From NCBI GenBank assembly GCA_018677115.1, contig JAHHOC010000242.1:1-7626 (forward strand): 7,626 nt of DNA, in the 5' to 3' direction. Positions 1-7,331 of this stretch are shown here, piece after piece. Each line of letters opens with the position of its first letter. The first letter of the stretch is position 1. Both the position numbers and the translations under genes were made by a program. Source of the DNA: Arenicella sp. GTDB taxonomy: Bacteria > Pseudomonadota > Gammaproteobacteria > Arenicellales > Arenicellaceae. A model generated the notes under the pieces. It was given only the letters and a program-made list of their open reading frames with translations, was not told the origin of the DNA and did no database searches.

Positions 1-108
1 CCTCAGCAGAACAAGAGCCCTCAGCAGAACAAGAGCCCTCAGCAGAACAAGAGCCCGCAGCAGATGAAGAGCCCTCAGCAGATGAAGAGCCTTCAGCCGA
101 ACAAGAGC
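1..108 (+). repeat. 18-bp tandem repeat encoding a hexapeptide SAEQEP/SADEEP linker
   Basis: Six consecutive 18-bp units run from the window edge. Units 1-3 (1-54) are identical, cctcagcagaacaagagc. Units 4 (55-72) and 5 (73-90) replace the central aac with atg, and unit 4 also carries a t-to-g change. Unit 6 (91-108) differs from units 1-3 at two positions (cttcagccg...). In the kinase frame they read SAEQEP three times, then AADEEP, SADEEP and SAEQEP. The array probably continues upstream. It forms an acidic, proline-punctuated, presumably disordered spacer before the Hpt domain. Because the period is a multiple of three, unit gain or loss preserves the frame. Confidence 0.95.
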
Positions 109-3100
109 CAACTTCTGAAGACGGGGCGCAGAGCTTGATTCCAGATGATTTAACGGATTTGATTGAGGATGATCTGCTGCCCGTGGAAACGACGAGCCAG
201 ATTGAGCTGGTTTCTGAGGCTTTATATGCGGCTGAATCGGGCGAATCCGTTGATGAAGCAGTATCAAGGGCATTGCAAGATCCGGAACAGAAATTGGCCG
301 TGGATGAGAAGGGTGCTATCGAGGAGGATTATCCAGACGCGGTAGAGTCCCAGGAGGAGCCATCGACAGATGAACTGCCAGGCACGCAGGCTGATCAGCA
401 AGATTCAATTGAATCGTTCAGTGAACAGGAACTCGATTCCGAGCTGATGAGTGTGTTCGTGCAAGAGCTAAGAACACTTCATCATGAACTGGACGATGAA
501 GTGGCCAAACTTACGTCACTGGGTGAAATGGCGCCGGCCATGGCTAATATCATGCGTCATTTACATACCATCAAGGGCAGCGCACTGATGGCCGAGGCGA
601 CTGGCTTGGGCGAGCTAACACATAGCGCCGAGTCTTTCCTGGAACAGAACTTCATTCGCAATGAAGAAGACCTGATCTCTGTCAGGCGTACACTTGAACA
701 TTACTCTGATGTGGTTGCCACTGCTGCGACAAATTATGCTGAGGGTGAAGAGTTTGAAGCTCCGCCAGAATTACTGGCTAGTTTTAACGCGCCGGACTCA
801 GCTGCAAAAGCTCCAGAGTCGGCCTTGGAAAGCGTAGATGAGGATTCTTTTGATCCCCATCAAGAGGCTGATGAGGCATCGCATGCAGTGATGTCTGAGG
901 TTGATGATCAGCTCCTGCAACAGGTTGAAATCGATGAGTCTCTTGCATCAATTTCCAGCGACATGGTGCAGATTAATTCGTCCTGGAAGTCGGCGCGTGG
1001 ATGGCGCAAGGTGAAGCCAAAAATGCTTGAGCAATATGCCGAATTGGAGAGCCTGGTGGGACGGTTTGAGCAACTTGCTCCGCTGGTTTCGGCGGTCGAC
1101 AAATGCCGTCAACAGGTGGAAACGCTGAAGCCAACAAGCAAAGCCGAATTCAAGCAATCAAAATCCGCGATGGAAGAGGTATTTGATTCCATCATATCGG
1201 CCGCGGCCCGCCTGTCAGCGGGTCAGTCTTTTGATGCAGTCGATGATATTGAAGCATTGTTGGCTGGGATAGATGAATCCGGTGATGCGCCGCAGCAGGT
1301 GGACAGAGACAAAAAAGCAGCAGATGTGTTCGTGGCCAACACGGCTACAGATGTTGCAAAGGCCGAGCGCCTGAATCTGGAGCGTCAGGAAAAAGCTGCC
1401 CGAGAGCGGGCTGCCGCCCTGCGGATCCGCACCGAGACACTGGATAGCCTGACCAATTATGTGGGTGATGCCAGCATGAACCGGTCACAGATGAAAGAAG
1501 AAGTTGTCTCTATTAAGAGCGTGGTGGAAAATCTTTATAACAACGTGCAAAGTTTTACCAGCCAATTACGCGAACTGGAGATCGAAGCGGACAGTAATAT
1601 CACCTCTCGCTCAACTGAATCTTTAGCTAAGGACAGGGGCGCTGAATTTGATCCTCTGGAAATGGATCGCTATACCAAGTTGCAGCAATTGTCCCGCGGC
1701 CTGGCCGAGAACCTGGACGAGCTGGGTGGTATTCAAAATAGCCTCAGCTCCTTCGTTTACCGAACTGAGACTGCATTGCAGAAACAAGATCGGCTTAACC
1801 GCGAACTGCAGGACGAGATCATGCAGGTCAGGCTGGTTTCTTTCGGTGGTGTTGGTCCGCAATTACGGCAAGTTGTACGCCGCACCGCACGGGAACTAAA
1901 AAAGGATGTGGAGCTTGAAATTATCGGCGCAGATGTACGTATGGATAAAGCGATTCTTGATGGTGTGATTCCGGCGCTGGAGCATATGTTACGCAATGCT
2001 GTCGACCACGGCATCGAAGCACCGGAAGCAAGACGCAAGGCCAAGAAAGATAAGGTAGGAAAAATCACTGTTGAATGCCGACAGGTGGCTAGGGAAATCG
2101 TCATCAATATCCGGGATGACGGCGTTGGGCTAAACCTTGAGAAAATCCGTAACACGGCTATCGAAAATGGGTTGCTCAAAGAGGATCAACCGCTGCGACC
2201 GGAAGATATGATGGTCTATATATCGCAGAGCGGGTTTACTACGGCAGATAAGCTGACCAAGATATCCGGCAGGGGAGTGGGCATGGATGTGGTGCAGACA
2301 GCACTGCGGCGGATGAGCGGCAGCGTTGCTTACGACATTGATAACGATCAGCCCGGCTCCAGCTTTATCATCCGCCTGCCTATTTCAATGGCAGTAACCA
2401 GTGCCATGTTTGTGGAGGCAGGTGACACTCAATTTGCAATTCCGGCACGTACCATTGAACGGGTGGTGAATATTGACGCCGAAAAATTGATCAAGCTGTT
2501 GAAATCTGAAACCCCCATTCTGGACATGGGGGCACAGAATTATAAGCTGATTGACCTGGCCGACTACCTCGGGTTTGAATCGAAAGTGCCCAACATGGAC
2601 GATAAATTGTCAGTTATTTTGGTTAGTTCAGGTGTGCAGAATATCGCCGTCATCGTTGAAGACCTGTTCGATACACAGGAAATTGTGGTTAAAAACCTGG
2701 GTGAACATTTAGGCCGTATCCCGATTTATGCAGGCGCGACGATTCGTGCCGCCGGCAGGGTTGTGATGGTGCTGGATCTGGTCGGGCTGTCTTACTACGA
2801 ATCATTTATCGGCCTGCCGGATGCCTTGCGCGAGCAGGCTGATGCCGGCATTAAAGTGCCTACCGTTATGGTTGTGGATGACTCCCTGACCGTGCGCAAG
2901 TCGGCGGAGCGGGACATTACTGCACTCGGCATTTCAACGGTGTTGGCGAAGGATGGACTGGATGCTCAGGAGCAACTGGGTCGGCAGGCGCCCGACATGA
3001 TATTGCTGGATATTGAAATGCCGCGTATGGACGGCTTTGAGCTGCTTGAGTGGGTGAAATCCACTGAGGAGCTTAAAGATATTCCCGTTGTGATGATCTC

Positions 3101-3248
3101 ATCGCGAGCAACCGAAAAATATATTGAAAAGGCAACCAAATTGGGCTGCAGCGCATTTCTCGGAAAACCCTACCTGATGGAAGACTTGCTCGCCGTGTTC
3201 AACAAGTACCTGGAACTGGAAGCGCCGCTGGTGCTGGATAAGAAATAG
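1..3248 (+). CDS. chpA: ChpA/PilL-type hybrid chemotaxis histidine kinase, C-terminal 1081 codons (5' end outside window)
   Basis: CheA-family kinase that would autophosphorylate on His and pass phosphate to response regulators, probably controlling type IV pilus motility as ChpA/PilL does. The frame is open from the left edge (first whole codon at 3), so the TTG at 135 is internal, not a start. Domains by residue from position 3: acidic repeat linker 1-36; Hpt about 140-245 with HTIKGSA (phospho-His188); charged, mostly helical linker 250-470; dimerization region about 473-605; HATPase about 610-790 with N-box HMLRNAVDHG (661-670), G1 DDGVG (705-709), G2 GRGVGMD (756-762) and a GSSFIIRLP strand; CheW domain about 795-935; receiver about 955-1072 with Asp959/Asp960, phospho-Asp1003 in LLDIEMP, Ser1033 and Lys1055. 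All catalytic motifs look intact. The C-terminal receiver, Hpt next to a long acidic linker, and a CheW-like gene 3 bp downstream favour ChpA over a classical flagellar CheA. ChpA proteins normally carry several further N-terminal Hpt domains, which would lie upstream. Confidence 0.9.
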   Translation, partial: SAEQEPSAEQEPSAEQEPAADEEPSADEEPSAEQEPTSEDGAQSLIPDDLTDLIEDDLLPVETTSQIELVSEALYAAESGESVDEAVSRALQDPEQKLAVDEKGAIEEDYPDAVESQEEPSTDELPGTQADQQDSIESFSEQELDSELMSVFVQELRTLHHELDDEVAKLTSLGEMAPAMANIMRHLHTIKGSALMAEATGLGELTHSAESFLEQNFIRNEEDLISVRRTLEHYSDVVATAATNYAEGEEFEAPPELLASFNAPDSAAKAPESALESVDEDSFDPHQEADEASHAVMSEVDDQLLQQVEIDESLASISSDMVQINSSWKSARGWRKVKPKMLEQYAELESLVGRFEQLAPLVSAVDKCRQQVETLKPTSKAEFKQSKSAMEEVFDSIISAAARLSAGQSFDAVDDIEALLAGIDESGDAPQQVDRDKKAADVFVANTATDVAKAERLNLERQEKAARERAAALRIRTETLDSLTNYVGDASMNRSQMKEEVVSIKSVVENLYNNVQSFTSQLRELEIEADSNITSRSTESLAKDRGAEFDPLEMDRYTKLQQLSRGLAENLDELGGIQNSLSSFVYRTETALQKQDRLNRELQDEIMQVRLVSFGGVGPQLRQVVRRTARELKKDVELEIIGADVRMDKAILDGVIPALEHMLRNAVDHGIEAPEARRKAKKDKVGKITVECRQVAREIVINIRDDGVGLNLEKIRNTAIENGLLKEDQPLRPEDMMVYISQSGFTTADKLTKISGRGVGMDVVQTALRRMSGSVAYDIDNDQPGSSFIIRLPISMAVTSAMFVEAGDTQFAIPARTIERVVNIDAEKLIKLLKSETPILDMGAQNYKLIDLADYLGFESKVPNMDDKLSVILVSSGVQNIAVIVEDLFDTQEIVVKNLGEHLGRIPIYAGATIRAAGRVVMVLDLVGLSYYESFIGLPDALREQADAGIKVPTVMVVDDSLTVRKSAERDITALGISTVLAKDGLDAQEQLGRQAPDMILLDIEMPRMDGFELLEWVKSTEELKDIPVVMISSRATEKYIEKATKLGCSAFLGKPYLMEDLLAVFNKYLELEAPLVLDKK

Positions 3249-3251
3249 ATC

Positions 3252-3719
3252 ATGGCCAAGAAGAAAGACGACAACATTGTGGAATGTTATTTACTGCCGT
3301 CGGCGCCCATGCCGATCGTACTGCCGGTCGAAAGCATTGCTGAGATAGTGGTCAAACCGGAAATCGAAAAGCTTGATTCGGCCTCGGCAAACTGGATGAA
3401 GGGACACACAACCTGGCGCAATCAGCGGATTCCGGTGATGTCGTTTGCAGCATTGAACAATCCCGAACTGGACGAGTCCAGGAAACGTAAGCCACACCTG
3501 ATAGTCTTAAACCCAGTACCCGATGCGGCCCGCAAAGCTTACACTGGTTTGTTGTGTTTCGGGAATATCGAAAAGATTGATGTCACGCCCTCGGCTGCTA
3601 TCACTGATATGCCTGAGTCGGTAGATAAACGCTACGTGGAAGCGGCGCTGAAATTTGAGAAAAAGTTAATGATGATTCCCAAATTAGCTGCGGTCAGCGT
3701 CGCGTTTTCCTACTTTTAG
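3252..3719 (+). CDS. CheW-like chemotaxis adaptor (ChpC-like), 155 aa
   Basis: A stand-alone CheW-domain protein, expected to couple chemoreceptors to the ChpA-type kinase encoded just upstream. Visible CheW features: an N-terminal strand pair around CYLLPSAPMPIVLPVESIAE (residues 11-30), which resembles the CheW segment where a protein states its preferred hydrophobic pocket; a central block with W-x-K-G-H then WRNQRIPVMSF (about 48-65), the usual W-R-G-x-x-I-P-V-hydrophobic pattern; and a late strand before the C-terminus. About 155 residues fits the ChpC/CheW family. The ATG at 3252 lies 3 bp after the kinase stop with no strong Shine-Dalgarno sequence, suggesting translational coupling in one operon. 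It could also be called PilI- or CheW-like; position after the kinase favours ChpC. No methylesterase (ChpB/CheB) gene separates the two. Confidence 0.8.
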   Translation: MAKKKDDNIVECYLLPSAPMPIVLPVESIAEIVVKPEIEKLDSASANWMKGHTTWRNQRIPVMSFAALNNPELDESRKRKPHLIVLNPVPDAARKAYTGLLCFGNIEKIDVTPSAAITDMPESVDKRYVEAALKFEKKLMMIPKLAAVSVAFSYF

Positions 3720-3736
3720 CCAGTCTCGGGAGTGGG

Positions 3737-3748
3737 CCGGCTAGCCGG
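3737..3748. repeat. 12-bp perfect palindrome just after the CheW-like gene
   Basis: The sequence ccggctagccgg equals its own reverse complement and starts 17 bp after the CheW-like stop codon. As RNA it would form only a 4-bp stem with a ctag loop and has no following T-run, so it is not a convincing Rho-independent terminator. The core gctagcc recurs at 3779-3785. It may be a protein-binding site or chance. Confidence 0.4.
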
Positions 3749-3845
3749 TTAGTTACGACCGTCACGGCAAATATCAACGCTAGCCAAAATAGCCGCCGGC
3801 AAATGGAGTTAATTCAGTTTCGGCTGATGCACGGCGTTCGAAATT

Positions 3846-3854
3846 TGCTATATT
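3846..3854 (+). promoter_or_regulatory. Candidate extended -10 promoter for transketolase
   Basis: The string tgctatatt contains a TG-n motif followed by TATATT (3849-3854), which fits an extended -10 element; transcription would start near 3861-3863. No good -35 box lies 16-18 bp upstream (3826-3831 reads gatgca), as is tolerated in extended -10 promoters. It sits 36 bp before the transketolase ATG. Between them, aaggg at 3876-3880 is a modest ribosome-binding site 10 nt from the start codon. This supports separate transcription of the tkt-pgk block from the chemosensory genes. Confidence 0.45.
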
Positions 3855-3890
3855 ACGCCACTACAAAAAAGAGCTAAGGGCGTTCGCTTC

Positions 3891-4928
3891 ATGTTATCAA
3901 TCACTCGGCAACAACTTGCCAATACCATCCGTGTTTTAAGTGCCGACGCGGTGCAACAAGCAAACTCCGGCCATCCCGGTGCGCCAATGGGAATGGCCGA
4001 CATCGCCGAAGTGCTGTGGAATGATTTTCTGGTACACAATCCGGGCAATCCCAATTGGGTGAATCGAGACCGGTTTGTGATGTCCAATGGACACGGTTCA
4101 ATGCTGATTTATGCGTTGTTACACCTGACCGGTTACGAGATTACGCTGGATGATATTGCCGATTTCAGGCAACTGCATTCTAAAACACCCGGACATCCGG
4201 AGCATGGTTATACCCCGGGTATTGAGACCACCACCGGACCACTGGGGCAGGGAATCGCCAATGCGGTGGGCATGGCGATCGCAGAGAACACGCTGGCGGC
4301 GCAATTCAATACCGAACAACATCGCATTGTCGATCACTACACTTATGCTTTTATGGGTGACGGATGCATGATGGAAGGGGTGTCACATGAGGCCTGTTCG
4401 CTGGCGGGCACCCTCGGACTCGGTAAACTCATTGCATTCTGGGACGACAATGGAATTTCTATTGACGGTAAAGTCGATGCATGGTTTACCGATAACACGC
4501 CGCAACGCTTTGAAGCATACGGGTGGCAGGTGATTACCGGAGTTGACGGTCACGATTCCGGGTCCATTCAGGCAGCAATCACCAAGGCCAGAAGCGAAAC
4601 CGGAAAACCCTCCCTTATTTGCTGTAAAACGGTGATCGGAAAGGGGGCTCCAAACAAGCAAGGCAGTGAAAGCTGTCATGGTGCGCCATTGGGTGCTGAT
4701 GAGGTCGAACTGTTACGCGAAACACTCGGCTGGCAGGCAGAGCCTTTTGTTGTGCCACAAAATATCGCCGAGCAGTGGAGTGCGGCAGAAAAAGGTGCTG
4801 AGGCAGAAAACAAGTGGCAGGAATTGTTTGACGATTACCGGAAATCGAATCCGCAACGCGGCGCTGAATTCTCGCGTCGCATCAATGGCGAGTACCGGAT
4901 GACTGGGAGTCAGCCATTCAGACCCTGA
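3891..4928 (+). CDS. tkt: Transketolase, N-terminal half (reading frame broken by apparent 1-nt deletion)
   Basis: Thiamine-diphosphate enzyme that moves two-carbon ketol units between sugar phosphates in the cytosolic pentose phosphate (and Calvin) pathway. Residues 1-335 match transketolase strongly: [18 protein letters not shown] with His28, NGHGSMLIY with His68, [18 protein letters not shown], and the ThDP/Mg motif GDG (156-158) ending at Asn187 in DDNGISIDG. The ATG at 3891 gives an N-terminus aligned with E. coli TktA and has an aaggg ribosome-binding site 10 nt upstream. After Tyr335 the frame runs into ten non-homologous residues and stops at 4926-4928, while the homologous sequence continues in another frame from 4898. 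As read, this half has the cofactor-binding domain but lacks the pyrimidine-binding and C-terminal domains, so it should not work alone. Either the gene is a pseudogene or the base is missing only from the assembly. Confidence 0.9.
   Translation: MLSITRQQLANTIRVLSADAVQQANSGHPGAPMGMADIAEVLWNDFLVHNPGNPNWVNRDRFVMSNGHGSMLIYALLHLTGYEITLDDIADFRQLHSKTPGHPEHGYTPGIETTTGPLGQGIANAVGMAIAENTLAAQFNTEQHRIVDHYTYAFMGDGCMMEGVSHEACSLAGTLGLGKLIAFWDDNGISIDGKVDAWFTDNTPQRFEAYGWQVITGVDGHDSGSIQAAITKARSETGKPSLICCKTVIGKGAPNKQGSESCHGAPLGADEVELLRETLGWQAEPFVVPQNIAEQWSAAEKGAEAENKWQELFDDYRKSNPQRGAEFSRRINGEYRMTGSQPFRP
4893..4900 (+). other. Frameshift site in transketolase
   Basis: In the N-terminal frame the text reads Gly-Glu-Tyr-Arg and then departs from transketolase. 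Adding one C to the CC at 4895-4896 would give Gly-Glu-Tyr-Pro-Asp-Asp-Trp-Glu and join smoothly to the downstream frame beginning at 4898. The corrected protein would be 335 + 1 + 335 = 671 residues, close to the 663 of E. coli TktA. No slippery heptamer for programmed -1 frameshifting is visible. Confidence 0.85.
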
Positions 4929-5905
4929 TCGAGCAAACTGATGAGGCAGCAGCAAAGATTGCTACCCGCAAAGCCAGTCTGCATGCGTTGAACGGTCTGG
5001 GGCCCTTATTGCCTGAATTGATTGGCGGTTCAGCAGATTTAGCTGGGTCCAACTACACCATCTGGGATCAATCAAAAGCCATCAGTGCGGCTGACGCAGA
5101 GGGCAACTATATTTATTTCGGTGTACGTGAATTTGCCATGGCCGCGATATCAAATGGTATTGCGCTGTATGGTGGGTTTAAGCCCTATGCCGGAACATTT
5201 CTGGTTTTTACCGACTATATGCGCAATGCCATGCGGATGTCGGCATTGATGAAACAACCGGTAATTTATGTGTTGACCCACGATTCAATCGGACTCGGTG
5301 AAGATGGGCCCACGCATCAGCCGGTTGAGCATGTGACTAGCCTCAGAATAATCCCCAATATGTCGTTATGGCGACCCTGTGATTCGCTCGAGTCGCTGCT
5401 TGCCTGGACGATTGCCTGTGAAAAAACTGACCAACCGAGCAGCCTGGTGTTTTCCCGGCAAGGGCTACCTCATCAATCAAGAAATACCGAACAGATCAAC
5501 AACATCAGAAAAGGCGGTTATATTCTTAAAGATTGCGAGGGAGTCCCGCAGTTGATTCTTATCGCCAGCGGATCAGAAGTTGAGCTTGCCATGCAGGCTA
5601 GTGCGAAGTTAGAGCAGGACGGAACCCGTGTTCGTGTGGTTTCAATGCCGTCGACCGATCATTTTGATGCCCAATCCGCAGATTATCGTGAATCGGTTTT
5701 ACCGGCCGTGGTAGATAAACGCATTGCCATCGAAGCTGGCGTCCCCGACTACTGGTACAAATATGTGGGCGTTAATGGCGCTGTCATCGGCATGAGTGAA
5801 TTTGGCGAGTCGGCGCCGGCGGACGTGCTGTTTGAGCATTTTGGTTTTACCGTGGACAATGTGCTCACCGTTGCTGATAGCTTAATAGCAGCGAACGCAA
5901 AATGA
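4898..5905 (+). CDS. tkt: Transketolase, C-terminal half (continues in shifted frame)
   Basis: This is the continuation of the same enzyme: the pyrimidine-binding domain, with the catalytic glutamate, and the C-terminal domain. Numbered in the corrected 671-residue protein, it shows LGGSADLA-like [16 protein letters not shown] with Glu414 (equivalent to E. coli Glu411), [18 protein letters not shown] with substrate-site His476 (E. coli His473), [27 protein letters not shown] and [17 protein letters not shown] near the end. The stop is TGA at 5903-5905. There is no ATG start in this frame near the junction; the first usable start-like codon is TTG at 4988, preceded by no obvious ribosome-binding site and lying inside conserved sequence, so independent translation is unlikely. 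Strong conservation right across the break argues that the lesion is recent or artefactual. The gene lies 54 bp upstream of pgk, suggesting cotranscription. Confidence 0.88.
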   Translation, partial: DDWESAIQTLIEQTDEAAAKIATRKASLHALNGLGPLLPELIGGSADLAGSNYTIWDQSKAISAADAEGNYIYFGVREFAMAAISNGIALYGGFKPYAGTFLVFTDYMRNAMRMSALMKQPVIYVLTHDSIGLGEDGPTHQPVEHVTSLRIIPNMSLWRPCDSLESLLAWTIACEKTDQPSSLVFSRQGLPHQSRNTEQINNIRKGGYILKDCEGVPQLILIASGSEVELAMQASAKLEQDGTRVRVVSMPSTDHFDAQSADYRESVLPAVVDKRIAIEAGVPDYWYKYVGVNGAVIGMSEFGESAPADVLFEHFGFTVDNVLTVADSLIAANAK

Positions 5906-5959
5906 TGTATAGATCGCTCATAATCAGCTAAATCCATAAAACAAAGATTAACTGACACC

Positions 5960-7135
5960 ATGTTATTAATGCGCGACCAGAAATTAACCGGCCACAGGGT
6001 CTTGATCCGGCAGGACCTAAATGTGCCGCTCAGTGATGGGGTTATCCAGAATGATGCGCGTATCCGGGCGTCCTTGCCAACCATCCGCCAGGCAATTGAG
6101 CAGGATGCCAAGGTTATCGTCATGTCGCATTTGGGCAGGCCGGTTGAAGGCGAATTCGACCGCCAATACTCACTGCAGCCAGTGGCTGATAGAATGGGCG
6201 AGTTGCTCGGCGTGCCGGTGCGACTCGAGCAAGATTGGTTGGACGGTGTGCGGCTGGGCCACGGAGAAGTGGTGCTGTGTGAAAACGTACGCTTCAATGT
6301 CGGTGAGAAAGCCAATGACGAGGACTTGTCGAAACGCATGGCGGCGCTGGCTGATATTTTTGTCATGGATGCATTTGGCACTGCACACAGGGCGCAGGCT
6401 TCGACCTGCGGAGTTGCCGAGTTTGCGCCTATCGCCTGCGCCGGTCCTTTACTGGAGGGTGAATTAATAGCGCTCGCCCGTGCATTGGACGATCCGGCAA
6501 GGCCAATCGTGGCGATTGTGGGTGGATCAAAAGTTTCCACCAAACTGGAAGTGTTGAGCGTGCTGACAGAAAAGGTTGATCAGCTCATTGTTGGTGGGGG
6601 GATTGCCAATACTTTTATCGCCGCGGAGGGCCATGCGGTCGGTGAATCCTTGTATGAACCGGACCTGATTCCGCAGGCTCAGGCACTGATCCGCAAAGCC
6701 GCGGAAACCGAGGGCGCGATTCCCATCCCTGTTGATGTTGTCTGTGGCAAGGAGTTTTCCGAAAGTGCCGTAGCGGAAACCAAAGCTGTTGCTGATGTTT
6801 CAGAAGACGACAGGATTCTTGATATCGGGCCCAAAACCTCCGCAATGTATGCAGACTTGCTTTCTGAAGCCGGCACGATAGTGTGGAACGGGCCAGTGGG
6901 CGTATTCGAGTTTGAACAATTCGGTGCTGGAACACGGGCAGTTGCCGAGGCAATCGCCGGCAGCGATGCATTTTCCATTGCCGGGGGTGGCGATACCGTT
7001 GCCGCAATTGACAAATATTCGGTTGCCGGCGGAATATCCTATATTTCCACCGGTGGCGGTGCATTTTTGGAATTTCTGGAGGGCAAGGTGCTGCCCGCAG
7101 TCGAGATTTTGCAACTCAGGTCAACAAGCGATTAA
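5960..7135 (+). CDS. pgk: Phosphoglycerate kinase, 391 aa
   Basis: Cytosolic glycolytic/gluconeogenic enzyme interconverting 1,3-bisphosphoglycerate + ADP and 3-phosphoglycerate + ATP. All family signatures are present: RQDLNVP (17-23), [17 protein letters not shown] (56-61), [10 protein letters not shown], the [13 protein letters not shown] block, nucleotide-site GGSKVSTKL (188-196), [22 protein letters not shown] (342-346) and STGGGAF (363-369), ending [10 protein letters not shown]. Length is normal for bacterial Pgk. The ATG at 5960 is preceded by no strong Shine-Dalgarno sequence; a second in-frame ATG at 5969 is an alternative start removing three residues. It lies 54 bp after transketolase on the same strand with no clear promoter between them, so an operon is likely. 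The gap/epd gene often found between tkt and pgk is absent, and no pyk or fba follows before the opposing gene. Confidence 0.97.
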   Translation: MLLMRDQKLTGHRVLIRQDLNVPLSDGVIQNDARIRASLPTIRQAIEQDAKVIVMSHLGRPVEGEFDRQYSLQPVADRMGELLGVPVRLEQDWLDGVRLGHGEVVLCENVRFNVGEKANDEDLSKRMAALADIFVMDAFGTAHRAQASTCGVAEFAPIACAGPLLEGELIALARALDDPARPIVAIVGGSKVSTKLEVLSVLTEKVDQLIVGGGIANTFIAAEGHAVGESLYEPDLIPQAQALIRKAAETEGAIPIPVDVVCGKEFSESAVAETKAVADVSEDDRILDIGPKTSAMYADLLSEAGTIVWNGPVGVFEFEQFGAGTRAVAEAIAGSDAFSIAGGGDTVAAIDKYSVAGGISYISTGGGAFLEFLEGKVLPAVEILQLRSTSD

Positions 7136-7150
7136 GCGACGCGCCTAAAT

Positions 7151-7167
7151 GTTGCCGAAATGGCAAC
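7151..7167 (+). other. Short hairpin downstream of pgk
   Basis: The arms gttgcc (7151-7156) and ggcaac (7162-7167) are perfect reverse complements around a gaaat loop, starting 15 bp after the pgk stop. A stem of this size and position could mark the transcript end, but no U-run follows, so it is not a standard intrinsic terminator. Apart from this hairpin, the AT-rich palindrome at 7308-7320 and two tiny overlapping reading frames, I see nothing interpretable in the 196-bp gap 7136-7331. Confidence 0.35.
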
Positions 7168-7331
7168 GCACAACAGCAAGGACTATTGATAAATGAGTTC
7201 AAAACGGACGTATGCTTGAGAAAGCTTCGATCATTAGCGAACTAGCCACCAAAAAGTAATAACTTCTTGCTGATGCGCCTGCCACCCGAGGCTGACTTAA
7301 CAGAGTGTATTTATTAAATAATCACAGTCCA

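Noticed and set aside
135..137. TTG at 135 as the start of the kinase gene
   Set aside because: The same frame is open and has coherent repeats back to the window edge, and ChpA-type proteins extend much further upstream.
1757..2179. Minus-strand 140-codon open frame inside the kinase gene
   Set aside because: It is antisense to the conserved dimerization and ATPase domains, with low-complexity Ser/Arg/Cys-rich translation and no independent signal.
4893..4900. Programmed ribosomal frameshifting as an explanation for the split transketolase
   Set aside because: No X-XXY-YYZ slippery heptamer or obvious stimulatory hairpin is present, and transketolase is not known to use recoding.
5919..5924. 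Possible -10 box (cataat) for pgk between tkt and pgk
   Set aside because: No -35-like hexamer at suitable spacing; cotranscription with tkt is simpler.
5749..6543. Long minus-strand open frame (264 codons) opposite the end of tkt and the start of pgk
   Set aside because: It lies wholly antisense to strongly conserved tkt and pgk sequence, its translation is Ser/Thr-rich with no recognisable motif, and it looks like a shadow of the pgk codon pattern.
7193..7259. Tiny frames after pgk: an 8-codon frame at 7193 with aagga 10 nt upstream, and an overlapping 15-codon frame at 7212-7259
   Set aside because: The Shine-Dalgarno-like spacing is tempting, and the first could be the remnant of a lost downstream gene such as pyk, but the peptides are too short to recognise and could easily arise by chance.
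7308..7320. AT-rich palindrome tatttattaaata near the end of the convergent kinase gene
   Set aside because: Low-complexity AT sequence easily forms such symmetry; the stem is weak and has no T-run on either strand to act as a terminator.
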